From a virus: 64,000 bases of DNA. The notes below the pieces were generated by a model, which did not search any database, was not told the origin of the DNA, and saw nothing but the letters and a program-made list of their open reading frames with translations. The DNA lies in IMG/VR virus record IMGVR_UViG_3300042914_003164, positions 45,691 to 109,690 of that record. One strand, 5' to 3'. Shown here piece by piece: positions 1 to 8,819 of this stretch. The first letter of the stretch is position 1; every line of letters starts with the position of its first letter. Both the position numbers and the translations under genes were made by a program.

Positions 1-2
1 AA

Positions 3-3000
3 AGTCTCGCTGGCGCGGAAGAGAGACTTCAAGCCCTTGGTGCAGAGCAAAGAGCATTTACACAGGGTACTCGCAGGCTTGGCACACAAGCAAGGAGAGC
101 GCGTCAGCTGGAGATGGATCTTGGCTCTGGGGCTGGTGCGAGCCAGGCCGAGACAGCCGCAACAAGAAGCAGTCTCAGGTTAAGAGCTACGGCAATTCGC
201 CGCGAACTGCGCGAAAGAGCCACAGAAAGGCGGCGGCTTGAGCAGAGAACTCGATCCGCAATGGAGCAAAGTGGAGTAGAGGAAACTCGCCGCACTGAAC
301 TTCGACGGCAATTCGACAATCTTATTGACGCTCAGGGTGATTACGCGGATCAGATTCGCCAAAACGCCAATGAAATGGCGCGTCAGCTCAGGCAAACACG
401 AAACAGGTCAGCAATAAGAACGACAAATACAAGGCGAGCTAGGTACGAAGAAGCGATAGAAAGACTTGGCACCGGGGCTGAATTTGGTGACAGGCCCACG
501 TCTGGATTAAGGCAAAGGTTTGCCGAAATTCGCCAATCGGCTTCGCTCAGGTCTGTCGAGTTGGACAGACTTGAGGAGGCTGAGGCGGCTGTGCGTTCGG
601 GAGCCGCTGCGCGAATAAGAATGCTGCGCGGTGAGCTTGCCTCTAGGAGAATAATGGGAGAGGTGGGCTCAGGGCGCCAAGAACCAGAGGCGCGTGCAGT
701 CAGGGACCAGATTAACGACATACTCAATGAAGTTGCCGCTAGATCGGGCGGCTTTCAGACGACAAGGGCCAGGCTGGTTACAGAGCAAGGCAGCCTTGCG
801 GAGAGGTTGCGGGAGGCTCTCAGGACTGGTAGGGGTCGCAGGGAGGGATTCGATTTTTCTCGCAGGCTTGGTGAGCGACGGGATCGACTTGTAGCAGAAC
901 AAGCGATTGAACCAAGAACCCTTGATAGGGTTAATTCTGCCCTGGAAAGGGCCGGGGCACTAAGAGATGCCGGAGACATAGAAACAGCAAAGGAGGTGTT
1001 AAAGGGTGCTGAAAGAACGATTGCCGCAAGAGAAAGAGAATTAAAACTGCAGAGAAACATCACAAGAGAGAGAGAGGGCGGACTTGACGCCGAAGTTGAC
1101 AGAACCAACAAACTCAACAGCCTGCAAAGAAAGCTCAATGAGCTTCGCGGCGGCGGCGCCCGTGGCTTTGCGATTCAACGTGCTGAGGGCCTGGTGGCGA
1201 GGCTGCCTGAGCTTGAGCAAGCTGGCAATTTTGGTGAATTTAATCGCGTCAGCAAGCAGGCTTCGGATCTACTTTCTGCTACTAGCTCTGCGCTGACACG
1301 ACAAAACAAAAGCACGGCGACCATCTCTCGCTTTCAGAAGGGAATCGCCAAGATTGAAGGTAAAATCGCCCAAAACAAGCAAATTACACTTGAGGAGGCT
1401 AGTCGCCTACAAGCGTTCAACGAGGCCCAGCGTCGTGAACGCGGCCTTGGCCCTGCTCAGCTTGCTCTGCCCTCTGGCGACCCCTCTCTGCCTCGATTCA
1501 GGGGCGGCGCAAGACCCGCTGGCGAGGGCATGATTGGCAGAACCGCCGAAGAAGCATCTACCGCTCTGCGCGAGATCCAATCCGACTTCATCAAGAAGGC
1601 CGCCAAGCCCGTTGGTCAGAAGTTTGTTGAAGCACTGGCAGAGGCGAGTACAAGTGCCATCACGGGCAGGGGCATATTTGAAGCCTTCCAGGGCTTTGCC
1701 AAAGGATTTGGAAAGCTCGCTACATCACAGGGCGCTGGCGGCAAGGCTGCTACTGGGGCAATTGACCCCGCAGAGGCCCAGACTCGATTCAATAAGGCAC
1801 TCAACTCCAGTCGAGCGCTTACGGAGCAACTTAACACGCTTGAGGTCGAAGGAGTCAATGTAGCGCAAGAAAGGATCAAACTGGAAGCCGCCCTCAAGGC
1901 TACCAGGAAAACCAATTTTGAGCTGAACAGGAGTAGCCTAGAGGCGATTGAGGATCAACTTAGCAATACCCGCTCCTTTGTGAGCGCGGAAAGAGCGGTA
2001 ATTACACAAGTAGCGAAGCGCAACAAGCTTGAGCAAGATGCTCTTGACGGCCAAACGGCTAGAACCAATAAACTCCTGGGCCTACAAAGAAAGCTTGGGG
2101 AGCTGACAGCCGCTGGCGTAGGCGGACCAGCCCTGCAACGCGCTCAAGGTCTCATCGGAAAACTTCCCGGCCTTGAGCAGGGCGGCAATCTAGGCGAGTT
2201 CGACCGTGTTGCTGCGCGAGCCTCTGCCTCCCTCCTTGACGCTGCCTCTGCCTCCAGGCTTCAAGCTTCGGCATCGAGAGATGTTGCCGCCGCCGACAAA
2301 GCAAGGGCCGCTGCAACCAAGGGCGCACAGGATGCCGAATTCAAGCTTCGCCAGCTCACGACAAAAGGTGTTGATCCTCGCCAGCTCGCAGCTCCTGTAG
2401 GCGGAAAAACAACCTCCCTCCAGAAGATCATCAACCGAGCCTCCTCTGAGGCAGCTTTTGGCGACCCCGCAAGAGCCAGTGAACTGTTGGATATTGCCAA
2501 TAGGCGGGTTGAGGTGCTTGGTCGAGAGCTTGGCCTTGCTAAGTCAGTTGAATCGCAGGAGAAAAAGAGAGTAAATGCCTCCAAAGCTGTTACAAGGGAA
2601 AATGAAAAGCAGAGCAAAGCAGCGGTTGCCCTTGCCTCCCAGAGGGAAGATGCGCTCGATGCGGAAGTCAGCAGAACTCTCAAGCTCGAAAAACTAGAAA
2701 GGCAGCTCAACGAGCTTCGCGCTGCTGGAGCCAAGGGTGTCAGCTTCCAGCGGGCCGAGATGTTTATTGGCAGACTGCCCGCCCTTGAGCAGGCTGGCAA
2801 TTTCCGTGAATTTGAGCGTGCCGCGAAAGTGAGCGCAGAGGCGCTGGCGGCTACAAGGGCTGGAATGGCTGCCAGCAAGAAGGCTGCGGGCGGCGCAATT
2901 GACCCGGCAGAGGCTCAGACCCGACTAAGCAAGGCGCTCAATTCCAGTCGAGTGCTTCAGGAGCAGCTTAACACTCTTGAGCTGAAGGGTGTCAATGTAG

Positions 3001-6000
3001 CACAAACCAAGGCAAACCTGCAAAATGCGATAAACAATGCCAAACAGTCTACTTTCCAGCTTACAAGAGATAATCTGCAAGAGCTTGAGCGCGAGCTTGA
3101 GGCCGTTCGTTCCTTGGTTGCAGCCGAAAAATCTGTAACAGCAGAGCAGGAAAAGCAGTCAAAGCTCAGAAAGATTTCCGGCGAGAATCTTCCACGTATC
3201 AGGCGGGACACTCTCTCTGGTCTTCTTGGCGATATTCGAGAGTCTGGCGGTGCCGGTCGCGTGCTGATGGGCGGCAGGAGTGCCGAAGGCGCAATTGAGC
3301 AAATCGTTCAGACCTTCAACCGCAGCGTTGGCACTGGAGCTACGGCTGGCAAGGCCGGTCAACAACTGGGCCTAAATGATCTTGCGAAAGTCTCCAAGGC
3401 TTCTACAAGAGAGCTTGAGCTGCTATCGGAAACTCTGACAATGGTTCGCGCTGGAATGCGGACTACTGACAAAGGCTTCGATCAGATCGGTGACACGATT
3501 GCTCGGGTCAATCGCCAGATCCAAAGAACTGATCCCGATGCCGACTTCCTGACCCGCCGGTTAGGCGTCAGGGGCGGCAGGGCGGCCAGTGAGGGCCTGA
3601 TTGGTGGTGCGTTCCCCCTCCTGTTCGGGCAGGGCATTGGAGCGGCTGCTGGTGGTGCTGCTGGTGGTGCTCTTGGCGGTGCTGCTGGCGGGATGCTGGG
3701 CTTCGGCCTGTCCCTGACTGGCACGGCGATTGGCACGGCGGCTGACAACTTGATGCAGGCGGCTCAGGACACGGGGGACATGCTCCGCGACCTGACGGGG
3801 AACTTTGATCAGATCAAGGAAGCTGGACTGCTTGCAAGTCGGACTCAGGAGAAGCTGGTTGAAAGCCTGATTCAAGGTGGCGAGAAAACCGCTGCATATT
3901 CGATCATTCAGGCGGAGCTGAATAGAAAACTTGGCGGAGAAGGTGTTTCCAGGCTTCGCGCCGCAGCTGACGCTGGTGATCGCATGAAGCGTGCAATGGC
4001 TGAGCTTGGTATTCAAATCCAAGAAGCTGTTTCCGGCCCTCTTGCAGCACTGCTCAACTGGGTTTCTGGAGTTGTCGAAGAGGGCAACAAGGTCAACAGA
4101 TATGGGCTCTTGTTACAGCAGCTGCCGCCAGAGAGGGCTCAACAACTTCGTCAAGAGACTCTGGGGGCTGTCGCTCAAGCAGGGCAACTCAATCCCTTCC
4201 GTGTAAGGTCTCCTCTGCTTGGCACTCAAAATCTTGAGCCAGACGAGGGAGAAGTTGCCCGCATTGCCACACTTGGCCAGCTCTCCGCAATTCTTGCCAA
4301 GTTTGAGGCTTTTGTCCCATCTACTCCCCAGACAGAGGAGGAGAAGAGGTCGGCTGCGATAAGGGAGGCCGAAGTTGAGGTCTCTCGCGCCCAGCGCGAT
4401 CTCCAGGCTGTCTCCAGAGAGCTTGAAAGCATTGACATCCTGAAAGGCTTTGAGCAGCGCATTGTTGCTGCCAAGAGAGAGCAGGAAGATATTGATCGCC
4501 AAGCTTTTGAAGCCCGCCGTGACTACGAGCGTCAGATTGCGGACATTCGTGAAAGCGTAGAGAATAGGGTCTCTCAGATCAATCAAGAAAATAAGCAGAA
4601 AGAGATTGACCTGATCGTTAAGCAGGGCGAGATCCGTCAGGCTCAATTCAGGAATGCTGCTCTTGCGATTCAGGGCGAGCTTGCTGGTGACGAGCTTGCA
4701 TCCAGCCTTGCTGATGCTGTTAGCACCTATCTCGGTGCTCAGCTTTCCGCGCAAGACCAGATTGAGCAGCGCCGCGCACAGTTTGAGCTTGACCTTGCTA
4801 ACCAAGAGATTGAGATTGGTAAGTTCAAAATTGACATTGCCAAGAGTGTGTCAAGGTTAAATCTTGATACAAACGAGAAAATTCAGGCTATCAATCTGAA
4901 CATCGCCAGGAGAAACGAGGACGCGGCAAAGAACACTTTTGAATTTGAGAAGAAGATTGCCTCGCTTAAGTTAAAGGCAACTACCAGGGAGCTTGTTCTT
5001 TCGCGGAGTCAGGATGAAATCGACCTTGAGGCGCTGAGAACGCGCAACGCTTCCCTGCCGAGCAACCCGGTGCTAGATGCGCAAGTAAAGGTGCTGGAAA
5101 CGAGAGTTGCGGAGACCAGGAAAGCGACTGACGAAATCCTGGGCATGATCAAGGAGGTGGAGGCCATGCCCCCTCCTGCGCAAATTCGCCCTGTTGCGCC
5201 AATTTCAGCTAAATCCGTAAGCACTGCTGGCGTTGATAGGGCCTTCGCAAGGGGTGTCGCTCTTAGCAGGCAATTCCAAGAGCTTGAAGACCAGCTTGTT
5301 GCCCTAGTGAAAGCTGGGGATGCCCAAGAGTTAGTCAATCAACTTGACAGAATTGCGCTCACCGCTGGCAGGCAGCTCGCCACATCACTGTCTGATGCAG
5401 TCAAGGAATATGGAGTGGCGGTCGGAGACCTGAAACCGATCATTGATGGCGTTGACCAATCCTACGAAGAACTTCGCAATTCCTTTGCTCGACAAAAGCG
5501 CCCAGTTACCCCAGAGCTGGAGAAGCTGCTTGAGGGATACCGCAAGGCACAGATTGCACTAGAGGAACTTGCCCCTACGCAAAGGTTCTACAACGATGCC
5601 ATAAGTGGCTACACAGGTGAGATTGATCAGCTCAAAGGCTCGATTAACGATCTCCTTGGCCCCACGTCAGCTTATGAAAAAGAACTTCAGCGTATCAATG
5701 AGTCTGGTGGCATCCAAGTCAATCCAGAACTGAATACCAGGCTTCTTGAGGCTGCGGCAAATACTGACAGGCTTAGGGAGAAGCTTGAGGCGCTCAACGC
5801 CTTGAACGATCTTGCAGCTGGCTGGACTGATTCGTTCATTAGCTTCAACAAAGAGCTTCTCAAGGGTGAGGGCTTGATCAAGTCTCTTAAGACCTTCTTG
5901 GAGAGCACGGCGGATAGGGCTCTTGACTTGATCCTTGAATTTACCCTGCGTCCAATGCAGGAAAAAATGTTCAAGGACATGGCGAAGTTTCTTGGCTTTG

Positions 6001-7925
6001 AGGCCGAAAAGAATCCACTGCTGAAGCCCCTTGATTCAATCAACAACCTTAACGAGAAGATTTACACTGACCTCAAGGCGATAAAAGACCACTTCCTCAA
6101 GAATGCCCCAGCCGCTCTACCTGTTCAGCCGCAGGCTGCTAATGGCATCGTGCCGGGACCTGGACTAAGCGGAATTCCCGCTTCTCAGCAGATTACCCAA
6201 TTCAGCAATCTCTCTCCTGTAAGCCCGGTAGGCCCCCAGAGCAGCGGTTTGCCGCCCAACTGGAACGAGGGGCTTGGTGCTGGACGTGGACATCAAGGGC
6301 GGGACGTTGGGGTGGACGTTGGCACCACGATTCACGCAATGGAGGCTGCTGTAGTCGAAAGCATTATTAGGGGCTTCGGCAAAGCTGGCGATGCAGTTGT
6401 TCTTCGTTACGCCAACAGCGACAGGCTGGGAGTCTATGGACACATGACCCCTGGCGTAGAAGCCGGTCAGTCTGTTGCGGCTGGTCAGCAAATTGGCGTC
6501 ATAACCCCTGATATTCGGCCAGGTGGCGGGAATAACAGCCATCTTCATTATGAATGGTGGAAGCAGCAAAGAGGTCCCGCAGGAAACCTGCTCGACCCAA
6601 GCGACAGACTGCGCAAAGCGATATACGGTTCGCCTGCTTCAATGAACAGAGGTCCTCAGTCTTCCCTCCCCGGCGCCTTCACCGGGATGGGCGGACCCGA
6701 TGAACTGTTTGCCGTTGAGCAGGTGCAGGGGATCCTTCCACAGGTCGTGAAGGGTGCCGTTGAGAACTACGAAAGATTTAAGGTCGCTGTCGAGAAAGAC
6801 CTTAATTCGCTGAATTCACTAAAAGAGGTGGAGGGTTTTGGACTTGACGCACTGGATTGGGTCAAGAATAAAGCCCCACTGGGCGCAGTTGGACCCGCAG
6901 CAGACAAGGCAATGCGCTCTGACATGAGCGAAATTCTTGTGGAACTTGTCAACAATCGCATGAGCCAGCTTTCTACTGCTCAGCAATCCATGCCCAGCGG
7001 TGAAGGTTCGCCCCTCAACGGGATACTCAAATATGAGGGGCAGCTTAGCGAGCTTGGCTTTACGACGATTGATCTAAATGGCCAATTCTCCAAGGTTGGA
7101 GAATCTGTTTATCAGCTCGACCAGAAGCTTCTTAGCGCATCCCAGTCCACTGAAATGTGGAATGCAAGCCTTGGCCAAAGCGCCAGCACACAGGAAAGGG
7201 CCGGATCGACTGCGGAGAGGACAGCCAATCAAGAGTCCGAAAGGCTGAAGAAGATTGGCCAGTTCGCTGGCGCAAGCATCCAAACCCTAAGCGGTGTTGC
7301 GATGGGTATTGGCGGCGCCCAGATGATCGGCAAGGGTGGCACCTACAACACCCTGATGGGCATCGCCTCCATCTTTGGTGGCATCTCCAGCGTCGCTTCT
7401 GGCATAGGCGGCTTTGGTAACATGTTTGGCTTGAAAGGTTTTGCGGATGGTGGCAGACCTACCCCCAACGAGCCAGCCTGGATCGGGGAAGAGGGAATGG
7501 AGCTGTGGGTTCCTGATAAGCCGGGGACGATCATCTCAAACGATGACCTAGATGATCTATATGTCCCAGGACTTGATGACAAAAACAGTCCTCCGGTTCC
7601 TGCTGGCAGGTACTCTCGCAAGGAGTCTGGCGGGTTCTCTTCGGAGTCTGACTACGATCAATCTGGCGCACCTCTGTCCTATGGCCGATCCGTGCCATAC
7701 CAGCGCAGTGAGACCACAAGGGAGATTGATCGCCTTGAGCGGGTCGCCGCAAACCCACGCGAGCTGCCCCCGATCAAGTATGAAACCCAGCGAGTCAATC
7801 AGTATGAGTTTGTCACCCCTGACCAGCTTGAGGAGTCCAACGCAAGGACCGCGAAGGCTGCGAGGGCGCAGACAATCCGCGAACTTGCTGATAGCCTGAA
7901 GACCCGTAAGCGCATCGGACTCTGA
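3..7925 (+). CDS. Tape measure protein with embedded M23 peptidase (5' partial)
   Basis: This gene sets tail length and acts at DNA entry. The frame is open from the first bases of the window, so the ATG at 114 is probably internal and the protein exceeds 2,603 residues. Counting from that ATG: coiled-coil-rich N-terminal half, glycine-rich hydrophobic segment near residues 1150-1215, a second coiled-coil zone, an M23/LytM zinc peptidase domain near 2050-2155 (HQGRD with H2060, then YGHM and SHLHYE, so the metal and catalytic residues are present), and a glycine-rich hydrophobic stretch near 2380-2445 followed by the FADGG...WIGEEGMELWVP signature common at tape-measure C-termini. The peptidase probably opens peptidoglycan during infection. 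Several blocks are internally duplicated. At roughly 1.5 angstrom per residue the tail would be near 400 nm (inference). Confidence 0.95.
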   Translation, partial: SLAGAEERLQALGAEQRAFTQGTRRLGTQARRARQLEMDLGSGAGASQAETAATRSSLRLRATAIRRELRERATERRRLEQRTRSAMEQSGVEETRRTELRRQFDNLIDAQGDYADQIRQNANEMARQLRQTRNRSAIRTTNTRRARYEEAIERLGTGAEFGDRPTSGLRQRFAEIRQSASLRSVELDRLEEAEAAVRSGAAARIRMLRGELASRRIMGEVGSGRQEPEARAVRDQINDILNEVAARSGGFQTTRARLVTEQGSLAERLREALRTGRGRREGFDFSRRLGERRDRLVAEQAIEPRTLDRVNSALERAGALRDAGDIETAKEVLKGAERTIAARERELKLQRNITREREGGLDAEVDRTNKLNSLQRKLNELRGGGARGFAIQRAEGLVARLPELEQAGNFGEFNRVSKQASDLLSATSSALTRQNKSTATISRFQKGIAKIEGKIAQNKQITLEEASRLQAFNEAQRRERGLGPAQLALPSGDPSLPRFRGGARPAGEGMIGRTAEEASTALREIQSDFIKKAAKPVGQKFVEALAEASTSAITGRGIFEAFQGFAKGFGKLATSQGAGGKAATGAIDPAEAQTRFNKALNSSRALTEQLNTLEVEGVNVAQERIKLEAALKATRKTNFELNRSSLEAIEDQLSNTRSFVSAERAVITQVAKRNKLEQDALDGQTARTNKLLGLQRKLGELTAAGVGGPALQRAQGLIGKLPGLEQGGNLGEFDRVAARASASLLDAASASRLQASASRDVAAADKARAAATKGAQDAEFKLRQLTTKGVDPRQLAAPVGGKTTSLQKIINRASSEAAFGDPARASELLDIANRRVEVLGRELGLAKSVESQEKKRVNASKAVTRENEKQSKAAVALASQREDALDAEVSRTLKLEKLERQLNELRAAGAKGVSFQRAEMFIGRLPALEQAGNFREFERAAKVSAEALAATRAGMAASKKAAGGAIDPAEAQTRLSKALNSSRVLQEQLNTLELKGVNVAQTKANLQNAINNAKQSTFQLTRDNLQELERELEAVRSLVAAEKSVTAEQEKQSKLRKISGENLPRIRRDTLSGLLGDIRESGGAGRVLMGGRSAEGAIEQIVQTFNRSVGTGATAGKAGQQLGLNDLAKVSKASTRELELLSETLTMVRAGMRTTDKGFDQIGDTIARVNRQIQRTDPDADFLTRRLGVRGGRAASEGLIGGAFPLLFGQGIGAAAGGAAGGALGGAAGGMLGFGLSLTGTAIGTAADNLMQAAQDTGDMLRDLTGNFDQIKEAGLLASRTQEKLVESLIQGGEKTAAYSIIQAELNRKLGGEGVSRLRAAADAGDRMKRAMAELGIQIQEAVSGPLAALLNWVSGVVEEGNKVNRYGLLLQQLPPERAQQLRQETLGAVAQAGQLNPFRVRSPLLGTQNLEPDEGEVARIATLGQLSAILAKFEAFVPSTPQTEEEKRSAAIREAEVEVSRAQRDLQAVSRELESIDILKGFEQRIVAAKREQEDIDRQAFEARRDYERQIADIRESVENRVSQINQENKQKEIDLIVKQGEIRQAQFRNAALAIQGELAGDELASSLADAVSTYLGAQLSAQDQIEQRRAQFELDLANQEIEIGKFKIDIAKSVSRLNLDTNEKIQAINLNIARRNEDAAKNTFEFEKKIASLKLKATTRELVLSRSQDEIDLEALRTRNASLPSNPVLDAQVKVLETRVAETRKATDEILGMIKEVEAMPPPAQIRPVAPISAKSVSTAGVDRAFARGVALSRQFQELEDQLVALVKAGDAQELVNQLDRIALTAGRQLATSLSDAVKEYGVAVGDLKPIIDGVDQSYEELRNSFARQKRPVTPELEKLLEGYRKAQIALEELAPTQRFYNDAISGYTGEIDQLKGSINDLLGPTSAYEKELQRINESGGIQVNPELNTRLLEAAANTDRLREKLEALNALNDLAAGWTDSFISFNKELLKGEGLIKSLKTFLESTADRALDLILEFTLRPMQEKMFKDMAKFLGFEAEKNPLLKPLDSINNLNEKIYTDLKAIKDHFLKNAPAALPVQPQAANGIVPGPGLSGIPASQQITQFSNLSPVSPVGPQSSGLPPNWNEGLGAGRGHQGRDVGVDVGTTIHAMEAAVVESIIRGFGKAGDAVVLRYANSDRLGVYGHMTPGVEAGQSVAAGQQIGVITPDIRPGGGNNSHLHYEWWKQQRGPAGNLLDPSDRLRKAIYGSPASMNRGPQSSLPGAFTGMGGPDELFAVEQVQGILPQVVKGAVENYERFKVAVEKDLNSLNSLKEVEGFGLDALDWVKNKAPLGAVGPAADKAMRSDMSEILVELVNNRMSQLSTAQQSMPSGEGSPLNGILKYEGQLSELGFTTIDLNGQFSKVGESVYQLDQKLLSASQSTEMWNASLGQSASTQERAGSTAERTANQESERLKKIGQFAGASIQTLSGVAMGIGGAQMIGKGGTYNTLMGIASIFGGISSVASGIGGFGNMFGLKGFADGGRPTPNEPAWIGEEGMELWVPDKPGTIISNDDLDDLYVPGLDDKNSPPVPAGRYSRKESGGFSSESDYDQSGAPLSYGRSVPYQRSETTREIDRLERVAANPRELPPIKYETQRVNQYEFVTPDQLEESNARTAKAARAQTIRELADSLKTRKRIGL
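1078..3120 (+). repeat. Duplicated coiled-coil modules inside the tape measure gene
   Basis: Two kinds of block recur in frame. Block A (starts LDAEV or LDGQT, contains LQRKLNEL or a variant, ends with LEQAGNFGEF or a variant) occurs near 1081-1300, 2041-2260 and 2650-2870. Block B (IDPAEAQTR, then KALNSSR and EQLNTLE) occurs near 1756-1960 and 2890-3120. Both are visible in protein and DNA, with divergence, so the duplications are not recent. Confidence 0.85.
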
Positions 7926-7926
7926 A

Positions 7927-8415
7927 GTGAAAAGTGATTTTGCAATTGTTAGTTACATTCGCTTCAAGGAGCGTCGTGGAGGCCCTTATCTGCCATTCGC
8001 CTACCAGAACTATTACATCAACGAAACAAGACAGTACCAAGGTGTAGATTACAATTTTGCCCCGCTTGGTGTCTCAGGCGGTGGCGGCAGGCAAGGGGGC
8101 GAGCGTGGCAGAGGTGCAATTGTCTGCCCCTCTAACACCCTTGTTCAGAACATTTTTTGGGAAGCGGACTCAAATAGGTGGCTGGTGGAAATCGCCTCAG
8201 TTGAGGTTGATACACAGAGCGATCAAGAACTTGCACTGATAACCAAGCAGTTTTGGTCCTGCCGCATTGAAGGCAACATTGAAATTGGCAAGCCTGGGTA
8301 TTCCGTTTTACAGCTGTCGAGCCCTCTTGACACGGCTAATGCTATAGTTGGCGGCAGACCTCTTTCTCAGTTTATGGTTGGAGCACTGCCAACAAGCGGG
8401 ACCATTAGCGTATGA
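7927..8415 (+). CDS. Minor tail protein after the tape measure
   Basis: 162 residues from a GTG one base after the tape-measure stop. There is no signal peptide or membrane segment; the sequence looks beta-rich with a Gly/Arg-rich loop near residues 48-60. Its place between the tape measure and an NlpC/P60-like gene matches the lambda gpM/gpL slot, so a distal-tail or tail-tip adaptor role is inferred from position, not from a motif. It overlaps the next gene by ATGA at 8412, indicating translational coupling. Confidence 0.75.
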   Translation: MKSDFAIVSYIRFKERRGGPYLPFAYQNYYINETRQYQGVDYNFAPLGVSGGGGRQGGERGRGAIVCPSNTLVQNIFWEADSNRWLVEIASVEVDTQSDQELALITKQFWSCRIEGNIEIGKPGYSVLQLSSPLDTANAIVGGRPLSQFMVGALPTSGTISV

Positions 8416-8819
8416 GCCTGCATGACTACCTTGGGCTCAAACATGGATTTGGAGCTGACCCAAGAGACGGTAAAGCCGCAGATTGCCTCCTCCTTTGTTT
8501 TGCACTTCTTGAAGAGGGTGGTGCTTTTGCCCCAAAGCTTGACCCAAGCTGGATTGAGATGGCAAGAGCTGGCCTCTGGGGCTCTCTTGAGGCAATCTGG
8601 AACAGAATGACGGTTGCTGTTGATGGCCCTGAGCCATTTGCAGTTACCCTCCACCGCAACAAGCCAAGACCCGATCACCCAAGACTTGGCGTTTCAACAC
8701 TGATTGAAACAGGCGGATCGCTGGGCATTGTTATGATTCATGCAAGAAAGGGTGTGATCTGGCTACCGCTATCTACACCCGGACTGCCAAAGTTTCAATT
8801 CAGGAAGTTCAAGCAGTGA
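8412..8819 (+). CDS. Tail-tip protein, degenerate NlpC/P60-like (gpK position)
   Basis: 135 residues. The N-terminus has an Asp-Cys pair (D24-C25) opening a hydrophobic helix, as in phage NlpC/P60 cysteine peptidases; a later SLGIVMIHARKGVIWLPL segment resembles their central strands, but the usual catalytic His-Val-Gly is replaced by Ser-Leu-Gly, so activity is doubtful. The position immediately before the J-like gene fits the lambda K slot. The stop overlaps the next GTG start as GTGA. Fold assignment is a motif-level inference. Confidence 0.65.
   Translation: MSLHDYLGLKHGFGADPRDGKAADCLLLCFALLEEGGAFAPKLDPSWIEMARAGLWGSLEAIWNRMTVAVDGPEPFAVTLHRNKPRPDHPRLGVSTLIETGGSLGIVMIHARKGVIWLPLSTPGLPKFQFRKFKQ

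Noticed and set aside
2261-2878. Long antisense frames under the tape measure, and similar ones at 18782-19390 and 41998-42531
   Set aside because: They mirror the codon pattern of the sense gene and have no start region, coupling or recognisable protein features.
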